A DNA stretch of 64,000 bases. Origin: Nitzschia sp. DOCU1. Lineage: Eukaryota; Bacillariophyta; Bacillariophyceae; Bacillariales; Bacillariaceae. A program made the translations under genes and the position numbers. The first letter of the stretch is position 1. Each line of letters opens with the position of its first letter. The stretch lies in assembly GCA_951394045.1 (NCBI GenBank), contig OX596000.1, positions 682,001-746,000 on the forward strand, given 5' to 3'. Shown piece by piece: positions 43,181 through 54,000 of this stretch. The notes below the pieces were generated by a model, which saw only the letters and a list, made by a program, of their open reading frames with translations, was not told the origin of the DNA and made no database searches.

Positions 43181-43251
43181 GGTTTATCTTGCCAATCGAC
43201 CAAACAGCCTGTAAAACAGCGATTTCTACCACTCGCGGCCAGTGTTGTCAA

Positions 43252-43500
43252 CTAATGTCGAACTATCCTGTTCGTTGTTGCTGTTGTGTGCGTGCCAACG
43301 ATCTGATCAATAGTACCGTCATCGTCACCATGGCCACTCTCCAAAAAAGTCGATGGATGAGATGATCTGGCGACGAGGAATGCTGGCTCGAATGAATCAA
43401 ATCTCGTGAGATTTGCTTCCGCGCGGTAAAGGTCCAGTGGATCCAGTGGGTCAACCGACGAAGCAAGAACTGCTGCCGACGTCTGTCCGTTGAACGACAT
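43252..43500 (-). CDS. Small hypothetical protein
   Basis: An 82-residue frame from the ATG at 43500 (MSFNGQTSAAVLASSVDPLD, then FDSFEPAFLVARSSHPS). The first 55 residues look like a real protein and the rest (TTATTNRIVRH) less so, so a 3' exon may be missing from this model. It is head-to-head with the Sm-like gene only 100 bp away, the spacing of a shared promoter. No family is recognised. Confidence 0.35.
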   Translation of the reverse strand: MSFNGQTSAAVLASSVDPLDPLDLYRAEANLTRFDSFEPAFLVARSSHPSTFLESGHGDDDGTIDQIVGTHTTATTNRIVRH

Positions 43501-43600
43501 TTTGACCAAATAGATCCTAGTATCCACCCACACAAAACACAACTCGTGCTAGTTCTATCACTCTGTCTTGTTTGTATGTGTTACGGGTGCAACAACCATC

Positions 43601-44092
43601 ATGGCGGAATCAGGTGCACAACGACCACCCAAACGAGAGAAGAAGTTTTCCAAGTCCTTGGGATCTCTCCTTCGATTCATGGAAGGCATTGAAATCATTG
43701 TGGAATTGAAGAATGGAAAACGACATCGAGGAATTTTGGAGTCGTGCGATGAATATATGAATTTGTCTTTGGATCAGCGACAAGTCGAAGAATCATCGGC
43801 AATAACAAGTGGTCGAGAACCGGCCACTTCCACTGCAAAATCTACTCCTACAACTACTTCTACAGCCAAGCAAGACTATTCGTCATCCAGTTCCGCAGTA
43901 GCATCCTTGTTGCCACCAACACCAGCAGTCCTTGAACTCGACGACAATATCTTGTCGTCCATTGATATCCGTGGGGCCAACATTCGGTACATTCAATTTC
44001 CAGACAATGCCGATTTAACCAATATCATCAAGAGTGGGGTCGAACGCGAACGAGCGGCTTCCAAAAAGTATACTCGGGGGAAACGAAAATAA
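43601..44092 (+). CDS. Sm/LSM-domain protein (LSM10/SmD1-like)
   Basis: A single exon of 163 residues from the ATG at 43601 (MAESGAQRPPKREKK). The Sm1 motif is LRFMEGIEIIVELKNGKRHRG with ESCDEYMNLSL (residues 24-60). The Sm2 motif is LSSIDIRGANIRYIQFPDN (about 124-142). Between them lies an insert of roughly 60 Ser/Thr-rich residues; typical Sm proteins have 10-30. The IRGxxIRYxxxPD form of Sm2 is nearest to SmD1/LSM10. Sm/LSM proteins assemble into heptameric rings on U-rich snRNA or other RNA. The basic tail KKYTRGKRK could be nuclear-targeting. Exact paralogue not determined. Confidence 0.75.
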   Translation: MAESGAQRPPKREKKFSKSLGSLLRFMEGIEIIVELKNGKRHRGILESCDEYMNLSLDQRQVEESSAITSGREPATSTAKSTPTTTSTAKQDYSSSSSAVASLLPPTPAVLELDDNILSSIDIRGANIRYIQFPDNADLTNIIKSGVERERAASKKYTRGKRK

Positions 44093-44252
44093 TAAAAAAA
44101 TTACAGCCAACACGCTACTACAATATCACTACCGTAGAATTTTCATTGAAAGATCTCTACACTGGCTAGTAGTAGTTAGGGACGTCGCTGCAACAGGCGA
44201 TTTCTCTCGCAAGAGTCATGCATCTCACTCACTCGTGCAGTAACCCACTCGT

Positions 44253-46052
44253 TCACCGTCTCTGAGCGCCCCCTTCTTCTTCGTCTGTTTCTCCTCCTTC
44301 AAGCTGCGACAGCTCCTCTGAAACACTAGAAGTCGTCGGATCCCCTTCCTCGACACGTGTTGTTCGCCTAGCGCCATAGTCCTCACGATTCCCGTCATTG
44401 TCATCGGATAAAGACGACGACGAAGAAGAGGATGACGAAAAAGACGGATCGTCTTGTTGTTGTTGTTGTTCGTCGGCTTGCTCATTAGTACCATTCGCAC
44501 CCATTGGACTCGACGATAATGTCACAATTTCGATATCATTGTGGGCAGTTTCATCATTCCTTTCATTCTCCGTATTCATGACCGAGGCCAGTACGGTAGC
44601 GGTCGGTCTCAATGGTATTGTCGTGGTAGCCGCCAAGGCTGGTGATTGTGACAATGACGACAATGACAAATCCAGAGGAGCCAATACATGTGTTGTGGTT
44701 GTTGTTGTGGGGGGTGATGACGATGATGATTCACCACGGTTATTATTGTTGTTGCGAAATGCAAAAAATGGTGATCCCCGCCGTCCTTGTCGTACCGGTG
44801 TCGCCACGGCTGTCGGTATCAATCCAAAGGGAGTCAAAATGGACAATTGTTGATGATATTGTTCAAACATAATACGTTGTTGTTGTCGTAACGCAAGATC
44901 CCCTTCTCTACCTGCAAATATCATTTCATCATCGCCATCCATCACTGTTGGCAAAGACAATATAGGTTCAATTTGACAAAAGGCTTGTCGACAACATGGA
45001 CATTTGGGTTCATTATCCGAATTTTTCTTGACTAACCACGGAATAATACATTCCTTATGAAAGGCATGCAAACAATGATTGCGATTCCGGGACCACGTGA
45101 CTATATCTCCTGGTTCATAGACACACAAACAAATGGCACAACCACCTGGCACCGTATTTCTTTCACAAGACGAAGGAATAGTAGTGTCAGCAGTATTATT
45201 CTCCTCTGATGAAGCTTCGGGTGGCAATGTCAATAGAGTTTCATCCATGGCATCCATATAATCCTCCATTGTAGCAATACCTCCCATTTCTTCATCCGGT
45301 GCTAAAGTCGGCTTGGCGTCGTCATTCGTGTCGTCTGCCGTTGACGTGTCGTCGGGCGGCGTCGTCTTGATGTGTCCCTTGTCATTTTCCGTAATATCCT
45401 TGGCTTGTACCGTCTTCAAATAATGAAACAGCAGCAGCAGCAGCAGGAGAAACAACATGAGAGACATTTTGACGACGTTTTCTTCCAAAATAGTAAACGA
45501 AATACTCACAAAGGTACTGGCTTCCAATTCGGCTGTAATTCTTCGAGTCCGTTCCGCTTTGATTTCTTCGGCCGTCATCCAAATTTGTTGTTCATCTTCA
45601 CCGTTGACTAAAAACACGCTGCCATTTTGTTGTTGTGCGGCTCTCCAATACAAGACGCGTTCTAATTGGGCGCGTTGTTGTTCGTGTTGAAAGGCCATGC
45701 GTGCTTCGACAATACGTCGTCGTCGATATGCCAAACACGTTGGCAAGACACAACAGACTACCAAAAAGAGATACCATAATAAAAACGCCACAAATTCATA
45801 CGGATCACGGTCACTTGCCGAACTTGGTGAATCCGCCGAAAAATCGTTATTGGGATTGGGAAGACTGTCATTTCCACTGGCAGTAATGGTGACACCATCC
45901 ACAGGAGTTCCTGCATCAATGGTTTGCATGGTACTATTATCTTGCGTTGTCACATTCGACATGTGAAACCCGACCAAAAAACGAGCCAGGATTTGGACCG
46001 GAAAATCCAAACTCATTATTTCAGGAATCAAAATGAAGAAGAAACAAAACAC
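44253..46052 (-). CDS. Membrane RING-H2 E3 ubiquitin ligase
   Basis: The frame is open from 46052 to 44253 (599 residues). A first transmembrane helix (FVAFLLWYLFLVVCCVLPTC) is followed by a basic coiled coil. The RING-H2 finger (CAICLCVYEPGDIV, HCLHAFHKECIIPWL, CPCC) has a full ligand set. The tail after it is long, Asn/Ser/Gln-rich and partly built from trinucleotide repeats. A 96-nt interval (45509-45414) begins GTGAGT and ends GAAG; it has no stop and length divisible by three. Removing it joins ELEASTF to TVQAKDI and gives 567 residues; keeping it adds a hydrophobic segment (MSLMLFLLLLLLLFHYL). The RING gene at 27 kb has an intron at the matching place, favouring removal. The start may be a later ATG (46016 or 45962). 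Confidence 0.8.
   Translation of the reverse strand: MFCFFFILIPEIMSLDFPVQILARFLVGFHMSNVTTQDNSTMQTIDAGTPVDGVTITASGNDSLPNPNNDFSADSPSSASDRDPYEFVAFLLWYLFLVVCCVLPTCLAYRRRRIVEARMAFQHEQQRAQLERVLYWRAAQQQNGSVFLVNGEDEQQIWMTAEEIKAERTRRITAELEASTFVSISFTILEENVVKMSLMLFLLLLLLLFHYLKTVQAKDITENDKGHIKTTPPDDTSTADDTNDDAKPTLAPDEEMGGIATMEDYMDAMDETLLTLPPEASSEENNTADTTIPSSCERNTVPGGCAICLCVYEPGDIVTWSRNRNHCLHAFHKECIIPWLVKKNSDNEPKCPCCRQAFCQIEPILSLPTVMDGDDEMIFAGREGDLALRQQQRIMFEQYHQQLSILTPFGLIPTAVATPVRQGRRGSPFFAFRNNNNNRGESSSSSPPTTTTTTHVLAPLDLSLSSLSQSPALAATTTIPLRPTATVLASVMNTENERNDETAHNDIEIVTLSSSPMGANGTNEQADEQQQQQDDPSFSSSSSSSSSLSDDNDGNREDYGARRTTRVEEGDPTTSSVSEELSQLEGGETDEEEGGAQRR
45414..45509 (-). other. In-frame, stop-free intron candidate of the RING gene
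   Basis: The interval reads GTGAGT...TTGAAG on the minus strand, is 96 nt (32 codons) and has no stop codon. It encodes a CTG-repeat-derived Leu run. Either it is a normal intron or its retention is tolerated; see the RING gene. Confidence 0.6.
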
Positions 46053-46536
46053 AACGGATGCTAGTAGTAGCTATGTAGCCACAATACAAATGATGGTGCT
46101 GTTGCTGTTGCTGCTGCAGCGTTCGGGTCGATTGGCAGCTAAAGGTGGGTAGCCCTCCCTCTTTAGTGAGTGTTGAAGCAGGAAACACCCTTTCGCGGAA
46201 GCAGCGTTTGGGAGACGAACCCCGAGTTGCAAGGATGTCATGAAATGTGCTGGCGGTAGTTTCGCCGGGGTTCTTCGGTTGCGGTGGCGCATCGCCGTTG
46301 GTCCAGCGCGCGGAAAAATTCCGTTGTGGGCGGCCGGCGGCCGAATTGACCAATTGGACCTCTACCGGCAGCCCCCTGCCCGCCCCCGGATTTTTGGCGA
46401 GACGCCAAAGTTGGGCGAGATGGCGATAGCGCAGAAAAGGTTTCGTTTCAAAGTCCCCATCCTTTGCATTGCATTGCATTGCATCATTGCTGGGTATCAC
46501 ATCACTCATTCACTCATCGCACTCGCTTGTTGATGA
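46053..46536. promoter_or_regulatory. Divergent upstream region with TTGCA repeat
   Basis: About 480 bp lie between the RING gene (-) and the methyltransferase (+). Four tandem TTGCA units lie at 46464-46483, about 55 bp before the methyltransferase ATG, within its likely core promoter or 5' UTR. No coding sequence is supported. Confidence 0.45.
46464..46483. repeat. Tandem pentanucleotide TTGCA x4
   Basis: Four exact TTGCA units in the short region before the methyltransferase ATG. Short tandem repeat, potentially length-polymorphic. Confidence 0.85.
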
Positions 46537-47952
46537 ATGACCGATGCCGTGTCAAAAAATGACGAGGAAGGCTTGCTGCTACTAGTAGTAAAATCCAAAA
46601 ATGAACAATGGTTGAGGAATTTTCTGTTGGAAAAGCCCCGCAATGCCAAGGTAACATCGCAATTGGCATGTCTCTTAATGGATCAATCCAAGACTACTGA
46701 ACCTGAAAAGGCAATGCAGTTACGAATGGAAGCATTGACATTGGCCCAACGAGCTATTCAACTGGCACCCACCAAGCCCTATGGATATGCCGCACTGTCC
46801 ATTGCTGCTCACAAGTGGTCGGAACGCAAAAAGGCCTTGATGCAAGCCGCAGAGTTGTCGGACGAGCCATTTCGTTTGGCTCGCATTGGATTATGGGTGA
46901 GATTGTTACTGGAAGAACGAAAAGAAGAAGCTCTAAAAAGCAAGGCAAGCAACAAGCAACGAGCCTTGAATCGTTCCGAAACTAACTTGTATCAACGTAT
47001 CCAAGACGATCTACAAAAGGCATGGGAAGATTGCGAGTCGTATTCCCACAAGGAACGTGAGTTTTTGTGCCAACAAGAGTTTCGACTAGGGCAGTTCTTT
47101 CGCAAAAAGTTACCAGCCGAACTGAATCTACCACGAGCTCGCCACCATTTGGAACATTCCCGCAAGTATCCAGGAGGGCACTCGGAGGAAATGGCAGCCT
47201 TTTGGTTAGCCACAATTCAAGACGAAGAAAATCTTGCAATAGTCATGGACAAGTGTCCCGCGAACTATGTGGTGGGCCTGTATTCTACCTTTGCCGCACG
47301 TTTCGACAAACTCTTGGTGGAACAACTGGAGTATCAAACACCCACAAAATTACGACAAGTCTTTCAGCAAGTCATCATGCAAAACAATGCCAACAACAAG
47401 AAACAATTGGACGGTATTTGTGATTTGGGATGCGGAACGGGTCTCTCAGGACTTGCCTTTTATGACCTGATGGCAAACGGGGGGCGTATGGTAGGAGTAG
47501 ACTTGTCGCCAGAAATGTTGAAACAAGCCAAGGAACGAGGTTGTTATGACGAGTTGCATGTGGGAGATGTGGAAACGACACTCTCTACAATTTCTTCGCA
47601 AAAGGTCAATGGTAGCTTTGATCTCATTTTGGCATGTGACGTATTTTGCTATATTGGAGACTTGGCGGGTGTCTTTTCTCAAGTACACAAGGCTCTGGTT
47701 GCTGGCGGCTACTTTTTGTTTTCGACCGAGTTGTGGGTACCAAAAAATACGGACGACTCGCGGCCCTTTTTGTTGCATTCATGCGCTCGTTTTTCGCACC
47801 AACCAAGCTACATTGACGAGTTGGCTTTGAAAATGGGCTTTGAGATGCTGCAAATGCAGACCATGCCAATACGAAAGAATCAAGGCCGAGATGTGCAAGG
47901 CTTGCTCGTAGTATTGAGAAAGCCATGTACCAAAGGTTTCGGGGGTACTTGA
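46537..47952 (+). CDS. Class I SAM methyltransferase with helical N-terminal domain
   Basis: A single exon of 471 residues. The N-terminal 250 residues are helical, with TPR-like features (LAQRAIQLAPTKPYGYAALS, KALMQAAELSDEPFRL). The C-terminal part (about 250-465) is a Rossmann methyltransferase: motif I GICDLGCGTGLSGLAF, motif II MVGVDLSPEMLKQAKERG, motif IV FDLILACDVFCYIGDL, then a VAGGYFLFS strand. The TPR-plus-methyltransferase layout occurs in bacteria and some protists; the substrate is unknown. No targeting signal is evident. Stop codon about 100 bp from that of the convergent HSA-SANT gene. Confidence 0.82.
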   Translation: MTDAVSKNDEEGLLLLVVKSKNEQWLRNFLLEKPRNAKVTSQLACLLMDQSKTTEPEKAMQLRMEALTLAQRAIQLAPTKPYGYAALSIAAHKWSERKKALMQAAELSDEPFRLARIGLWVRLLLEERKEEALKSKASNKQRALNRSETNLYQRIQDDLQKAWEDCESYSHKEREFLCQQEFRLGQFFRKKLPAELNLPRARHHLEHSRKYPGGHSEEMAAFWLATIQDEENLAIVMDKCPANYVVGLYSTFAARFDKLLVEQLEYQTPTKLRQVFQQVIMQNNANNKKQLDGICDLGCGTGLSGLAFYDLMANGGRMVGVDLSPEMLKQAKERGCYDELHVGDVETTLSTISSQKVNGSFDLILACDVFCYIGDLAGVFSQVHKALVAGGYFLFSTELWVPKNTDDSRPFLLHSCARFSHQPSYIDELALKMGFEMLQMQTMPIRKNQGRDVQGLLVVLRKPCTKGFGGT

Positions 47953-48053
47953 AACAACATCAACTAGTTTGCGAGCAACGCTGTAGCGATAAGACTTAGC
48001 TTATGGTTGGTGCAGCCATCACCTAATGACGATGATCGTTTGGTAGTCTATTT

Positions 48054-51000
48054 CTATGTCTTTTTGGTAGGCGTTTTGCTCGTGTCTGCTTTCTTGGCAG
48101 GAGACGGAGAGGCCGATTTGGTTGGCTTGGGCGATGCGTTGGAAGGTGCCGATGCCGTTCTCTGAGAGGCTGTGGATCGGTTCGAAGCCGCACTGCCTGT
48201 AGGGGGATAGGGTGGGGAGCGGCTAGTCGTCGTAGCACTTCGCTGGCTGGTCGCGGGTGGTTGTGGTGCGCTACCAGGAGATGGGTTTCTGGGAGACGAG
48301 GCACTGGCTGCCGCTGCCACTGTTGCCTGCTTCTCACTAGTAGCACGTTGAGCCGAGGCTCGAGTCGCAGCTCGGTGCTTGTCTCCACAGTCCAGGATTT
48401 GCAGAGGCCACATCTCCGTCCTTCCATTTGACCATTGCGCCGCAACCGATGACTGGACGGACTGCATATGAGAAGGATGAGACGGGACGGGTTGATTTGG
48501 CTGGGCACCGGGAGGAATAGTAAGCGGGATGATTTGTCGCTTTGCCATTGAAGATTTGAGAATCGAAAAGGATCGCTTTGGCTGTTGGACTGGTGGCGGG
48601 ACGGCTTCCTTGGCAGGACTAGATGGTGTCTGCTTGGTTGGCTGCGGGTCGATTTCCATCCTGTCGCCCATTTGGAAAAGCGATGGCTTGGACAGCAGCA
48701 CACGCTTTCTATCGCGATCCTTAGAAGCCAATGAGGACGATCGGACCGAGGCATCTTCGTCGCTGACAAAGCTTTCGGCACGCTTGAGAGCGTTTTCGCG
48801 CAGAATTTTCTCTGATTTACGGACTTCGCCAGCTAAAGAAGGTTGATTCCTCGCCAAAGACTGCCAACGATCTCGGCATTGACGAGCAGACCTCGGTAAT
48901 AGCCCGCTTCTACGAACCGGGCCACTGACATTCGTATCGACGACAACAAAGCCTTCAAAGCCACTTAATGACCGAGCGACAATAATCCAATTCATTCCAA
49001 ATTTGACTGCCGCTTCCTGGAGTAACTTATCCTCTTCGGCGGACCACTTCGGCTGCGTCGTCTCTTGCGACCCTTGAGTAACTTTCACCCCCATGGGCAG
49101 TGACACTCCTAGCCGAGAACGAGGCGGGGAAATGCCGGTCATCCCAGCCGGCGACGAAAGGAAACCACCCGCAAAAGGTCCAAAATCAACCCGGCATGGT
49201 GACACCAATGATCGGCGCAGCGATGATCGTTGCGACGTTGCCAGAGCCCGGGCGGTGTCGCCCGTGTTAGAACCCTTCTTCAGAAGCTGCACAATGCTGG
49301 TGAATGTGACTACGCCCCTCTCGACCTCTGACATTAATTTCGGCTGATTCGCTGCGTGCAGCGGAATGCCCGGACCAGCGTCGCCTGAAAGGAAGGACTT
49401 AAGTTGCGCAACGTCCACTCTGGTACGGACTCGATTTAGGACGTGCATCATTGCTACCCGAAACGACGCTGATTCAAACATACTGAGGCCAGTGCCAAAT
49501 TGTCTCGACACATAAGTGGCCAACATCCGATGCTTGTGCGCGTCCTTTCCCTTGGTATAAAGTGTGCTGGTACCTGGCGCGGGACGGATCTGCCCAGTAC
49601 CAGGAATGCTGGAAAATGCTGAAGGTGCCACTTGACTATTGACCTTTTTCTTGATCTTTTTCCCATCATCGCCGTTCATGTCGTGCAAAGAAGCAGTCGA
49701 TGTCAATGGTTCAATCGAAGGTAGGGGTTTGGGGACGGGCAACTGGTCCATGGGAGGCAATCCAGTATGAGGCCGATATGGTTGGCCGTGATGCTCTCGG
49801 ATTGGCAACAAATTCCTTGGTCGCATTTTGACGAACAGAGCAATAAGCTGCAATGGGTCCTCGAAGTGCAGCAACGATGTTTCCACCTCTTCTGGATCGC
49901 AAGGCAAGTAGTTTTGGACAAAGTCGATGCCACGAAGGTTGCCACCAACCCTGATGGGTTCGTTGGCAAGGAGAAAGGAACTGTCAGCGGCTAATGGCAA
50001 AACACCTGTGCCCAGCAATCCGTAATCTTCCTCTCCTTCGTCAGGCGGCACTGTAGAGGGTTCGGCTGCTCTCGCGGTCGCCGGCTTGGTAGTTTGAATA
50101 GGGGAGCTTTCGACCATGCATTTATCGCTATTTTGGATTGCGGGCGTTTGGGATGGGGCTGCAACAGGGGCACTTCCTCCATTCTTTTTTGGCTCGAGTA
50201 GGGCAGCAGATGGATCCGTTCGTGGCCGTTTAGAGTTGGACTCGAGAGAAGAGACAACCTCCGGCTCTTTTCGTTTCACCGGCCCATTCCCGCCCACTGG
50301 ACCCGAATTTTCTTTCTGGGCTGCACCTGCGGAGCGATCGCCAACTGCCTTTGTAGGAGTTTTCGGCTTGGACGCAGCCGGAGCGAACTGGATCTTAGGA
50401 AATATCGGGGGAAAGAAGATAACCGATTCTGATCCTTGGCTGCCATCTCTTGCACCAGTTTCATCCCACATAGTACTGTACGCATGTGAATATGCATTGG
50501 ATCGACTGAGGGCGCCATTGGCGAGAACGTTCGATGGAGTCTCTCCCTCACCCTCCATAGAAGGTCTGTAAAAGAGCAACGACTTCGCCATTTCGTCGGG
50601 TTTGGAACCAATGCCACTTTTCCGCCAAGCATCAGCCATTGCTGATCCATCACTGATGGCACTCTCCACCGATGGGCCCGTGGCGATCGAAGTAGCCCTT
50701 GCTGCCTCGGACAATTGAGGGAGAGGAAGTCTAGAACCGACGGATGTATGACCGGAATGGTGGACTTGCCGTTCCATGAAGTACCGAATGGACAGAAATT
50801 TAACATCCGAGCGTGACATCACGTGCTTCGGGAAGAATCGAGGCTCAGGTGGCAAAACCCCTGTGCCAAAGTGATGCTTCACAGTGAAAGATAGCGAATC
50901 CGTGGACGACTCCAATAAGTCCTTGGACGCTTCGCTGCATTCGAGCTCAAAGAGAGTACGAAGGAAGAAGAGTTCTCTTCTGACTTCCGCGCCATCGCGC

Positions 51001-54000
51001 CTTCCAGATGTCTGATGGTTATTGAAAGGTAGGAATGCCATGGTCGACCCAGTTATGAGTAAAGGCTCGAGTTCTCTTGATGTGAGTAAGACTTCTCCCA
51101 GCGGTTCACCACGAAGCCTTAGAAGTCTGACCCCTGGGAGCATAGCTGGGGAAGAACGAGATCTCAAGGCGTGCTCGTAAAGAGGGACAAGATCCGCAAC
51201 GTTCATGTACAAAATGTGATTTCCCGATCGATCAATTGGCCATTCAAATGAAGACGAAGACCCTTTGTTGTTGAAGGATTCATACAGCTTCTCTTCGATT
51301 GAATTCTCGCAAATTAACCTGATCATTTGCCGAGAAGACTTTTGCATTGATGTGCAGGCGTTCCAGCGGGAGACAGAAGCCTCGAGTGTCCCCAGCTCAC
51401 GCCCCGACCAATCTTCTTCTAACGAGATCACAACGTCGGCGTTGTCAATCCCAACGCCTCCATGCCATGAAGCCAAGGAATCTGGTGATACGATTAAGAC
51501 GTCCGCGCTGTCGTAGACTCCCAGTTTTTCTTGAATATCGCGTTCAGCATTGAACGCCACAAGATTGTTCTGCGACTCTACCCAGGCAAGAGCGGCTTGG
51601 CGGTGCTTACGGGCATCGTCCTCCTTTCCCGGCGTAAAAGAGAACTCTCGGCGGACGAGTTTGTGTCGTATCCCGACAGATCCCAAGAGAAGGGCGACAA
51701 GCCACTGCGTTCGAGGTAGACTTGCTAGGATTACCACCTTTCGTTGACCTGAATTGGCTCCTTTCCCGCCCCGCGGAGACGGGAGTATGCCCTCAACAAT
51801 ATCGTCGGTATCTAGAGTGTAGCCACACTCGTTCTGCAAGATAGATAACAGCTCCTTGAATTTGGCTGAACTGGAAAGCAGCACTGCAGCAAGCTCTGCG
51901 TCGGGCTGCGATGAGTTGTCTGAAGACATTTTGAATGAAACTGGTTCTGTCGGTGCTGCATCGGCGGCACATGGCTCCGTGTGCACAAACGGGAGACTTT
52001 CATCCCCACCATCTCCTCCCCTCCGTTCGGCTTCTTCCATATTGCTAGATGTGAGACAGATTTTCCTCAGCCGAAATAACGCAGTCGCCACAGCGTAGCA
52101 TGTGATAGGTCCGAGATCCTCCTGCGTATTGGCGTCACCAAGCGAAGATGCAAGCGCCCCCCGAATGTGGGAGCAGCATGTGTCGTAGGCTTCCCTTTGC
52201 ACAACTGGCATTTCGCAGCTCCGCGTAATCCAGGCAATTGGCGACGAATATGGGAGTGTTTCCCGGATACAAATGGAAAATGGCGACAAGGTATCAAGCA
52301 AAACCCGTCGAACGCGCAGGAATTTATCTTCTCCCTGCCTCTTCCCCTGGTGACGCGCCCATGAAATCACTGTCCTTGGAAGCGGATAGTTAGAAGGGTG
52401 GAATATCCCAGGCCCAATCAGAAATGCCGTGCGCAACGACAAAATCTCAAGTTGCTGCCTAGGTTCCAGACTAGACCGTGACAAGGAACAGGGATCTGGG
52501 TCACAATAGTCGATTATCATCCGTTTCATGCTCGCTTTCTCGACCAAAGCAATGACCCCGAGCCACCAATTTGTTGTGACTAGTTCTGGGGCGCCATGCC
52601 ATTCCTTTGTTCGTAGCTCCGATTTGTTGGATCCAACTGACCCGAACATTCCCTCGGGGTGTCGACAATCGATACATAGAGACTGAAAATTCAAACCCTT
52701 TTCACTCATCAACGGCAAAATCCTATCAACGGAAGAATATTCACAAACCACTACGTCCCCTGCTCCAATGCCAGTCCCCATTAAAGTCGCACCCTTCACC
52801 GCGCAAGCGATGCCACCGACAAAGCCGATATCCCAAGCCCGAAGTTCTTTGAAAAGATTGATTTCATATTTCCATCGAAGCTGGGAGTCGACGACACATT
52901 AGCTACGCTTAATACCCTGTTGCCCGTCCACATACATCCACTTACCAAGCTAGCAGGAGGGCAAATGATCAGCTGTGGCCCATCCATTCGACGTTTCCAC
53001 AGAAGAGAACATGTCGCTACTGTTTTGCCAGACGTTGGCAATCCAGTAAGCAAGACGCCTGCGGACGATAAAGCCCATGTCTTGTCAACAAACTCAACCA
53101 TCTCCTTTTGTTTGTCAGAAAAATTTAGCTTCTTCCCAATCAGAGCCGTTGCAAACTCTTTGAATACAGTGGTTCCCTTCTTTCCATTGAATGTCCCCAG
53201 GTTGCTGATACGGTTGTTGATTTCGCTGAAGGTCAACCCGCCGGCTTCACTTCCTGGTGCCGAGACGTCGGCCTCTTTTTCGGCCTCCTCCATCTCCACG
53301 TCACCGCACTGAGGGTTGTCACCAACAGATTCAGGCAAGCTAACTTGATCGTTCGGAATCGGAGCCACGTCAGACAGAAGTTTTGCCTTAACTTTCTTGT
53401 ACCGAGCTAGAGCCTCTGCATGCGAATTGTCAGTGTTGCCCATGGAACCTTCGTCGCGAACGGCGGCTATGAGTTCAGATATCATGCAAGATGCCAACCG
53501 CCCGACCTTACGGGCAGCTTTCAGGTCCTCCAGGGAAGGAATTAGATATTTCTTCTCCTCAATAGTAGCGAAAGAATCTGTAATAGCTTCCTCGAATGTC
53601 TTGGCCTTATTTGCTTCTCCGGCAGCCTCCAAAGCGGCCTTGGTGGGGAGGGCGGCACTTGATTTTCTAGCAGCAGCAATGGAACCAATAGAAACATCCG
53701 ACGACTCGACCGCCGACGAAAGCGTTCTCGCTAGGGACATTTTCCACTTTCGTTCTTCAATAAAATCAGCAGCAAGCCAACTCATCTCTGAAAGTAAATG
53801 ATCCCAATGCGTTTTGCGTCGCTTCGGAAGCTCCACTCTAGGGTCAATATCTAGGCCGTTGTTGTTGGATGAAAAGCGAGAGAGGATGCTAGGGGGGCCT
53901 GCACTCCGCCGAAGACTTTCTACGTCTCCAATGCGCACTTTCTGGCGCTCCAAGACAGATCTGAGCTTTGCTTGGATAGAATCTCGTTTTCTTCTCAGTG

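Noticed and set aside
42997..43251. Cys-containing small frame (GRNRCFTGCLVDWQDKPC) resembling a CxnC mitochondrial protein
   Set aside because: It overlaps the 5' end of the SH3-like gene, lacks the twin CX9C spacing, and has no matching exon.
44398..44853. Asp/Ser/Val-rich plus-strand frame opposite the second RING gene
   Set aside because: Produced by trinucleotide repeats antisense to the Gln/Asn/Ser-rich tail.
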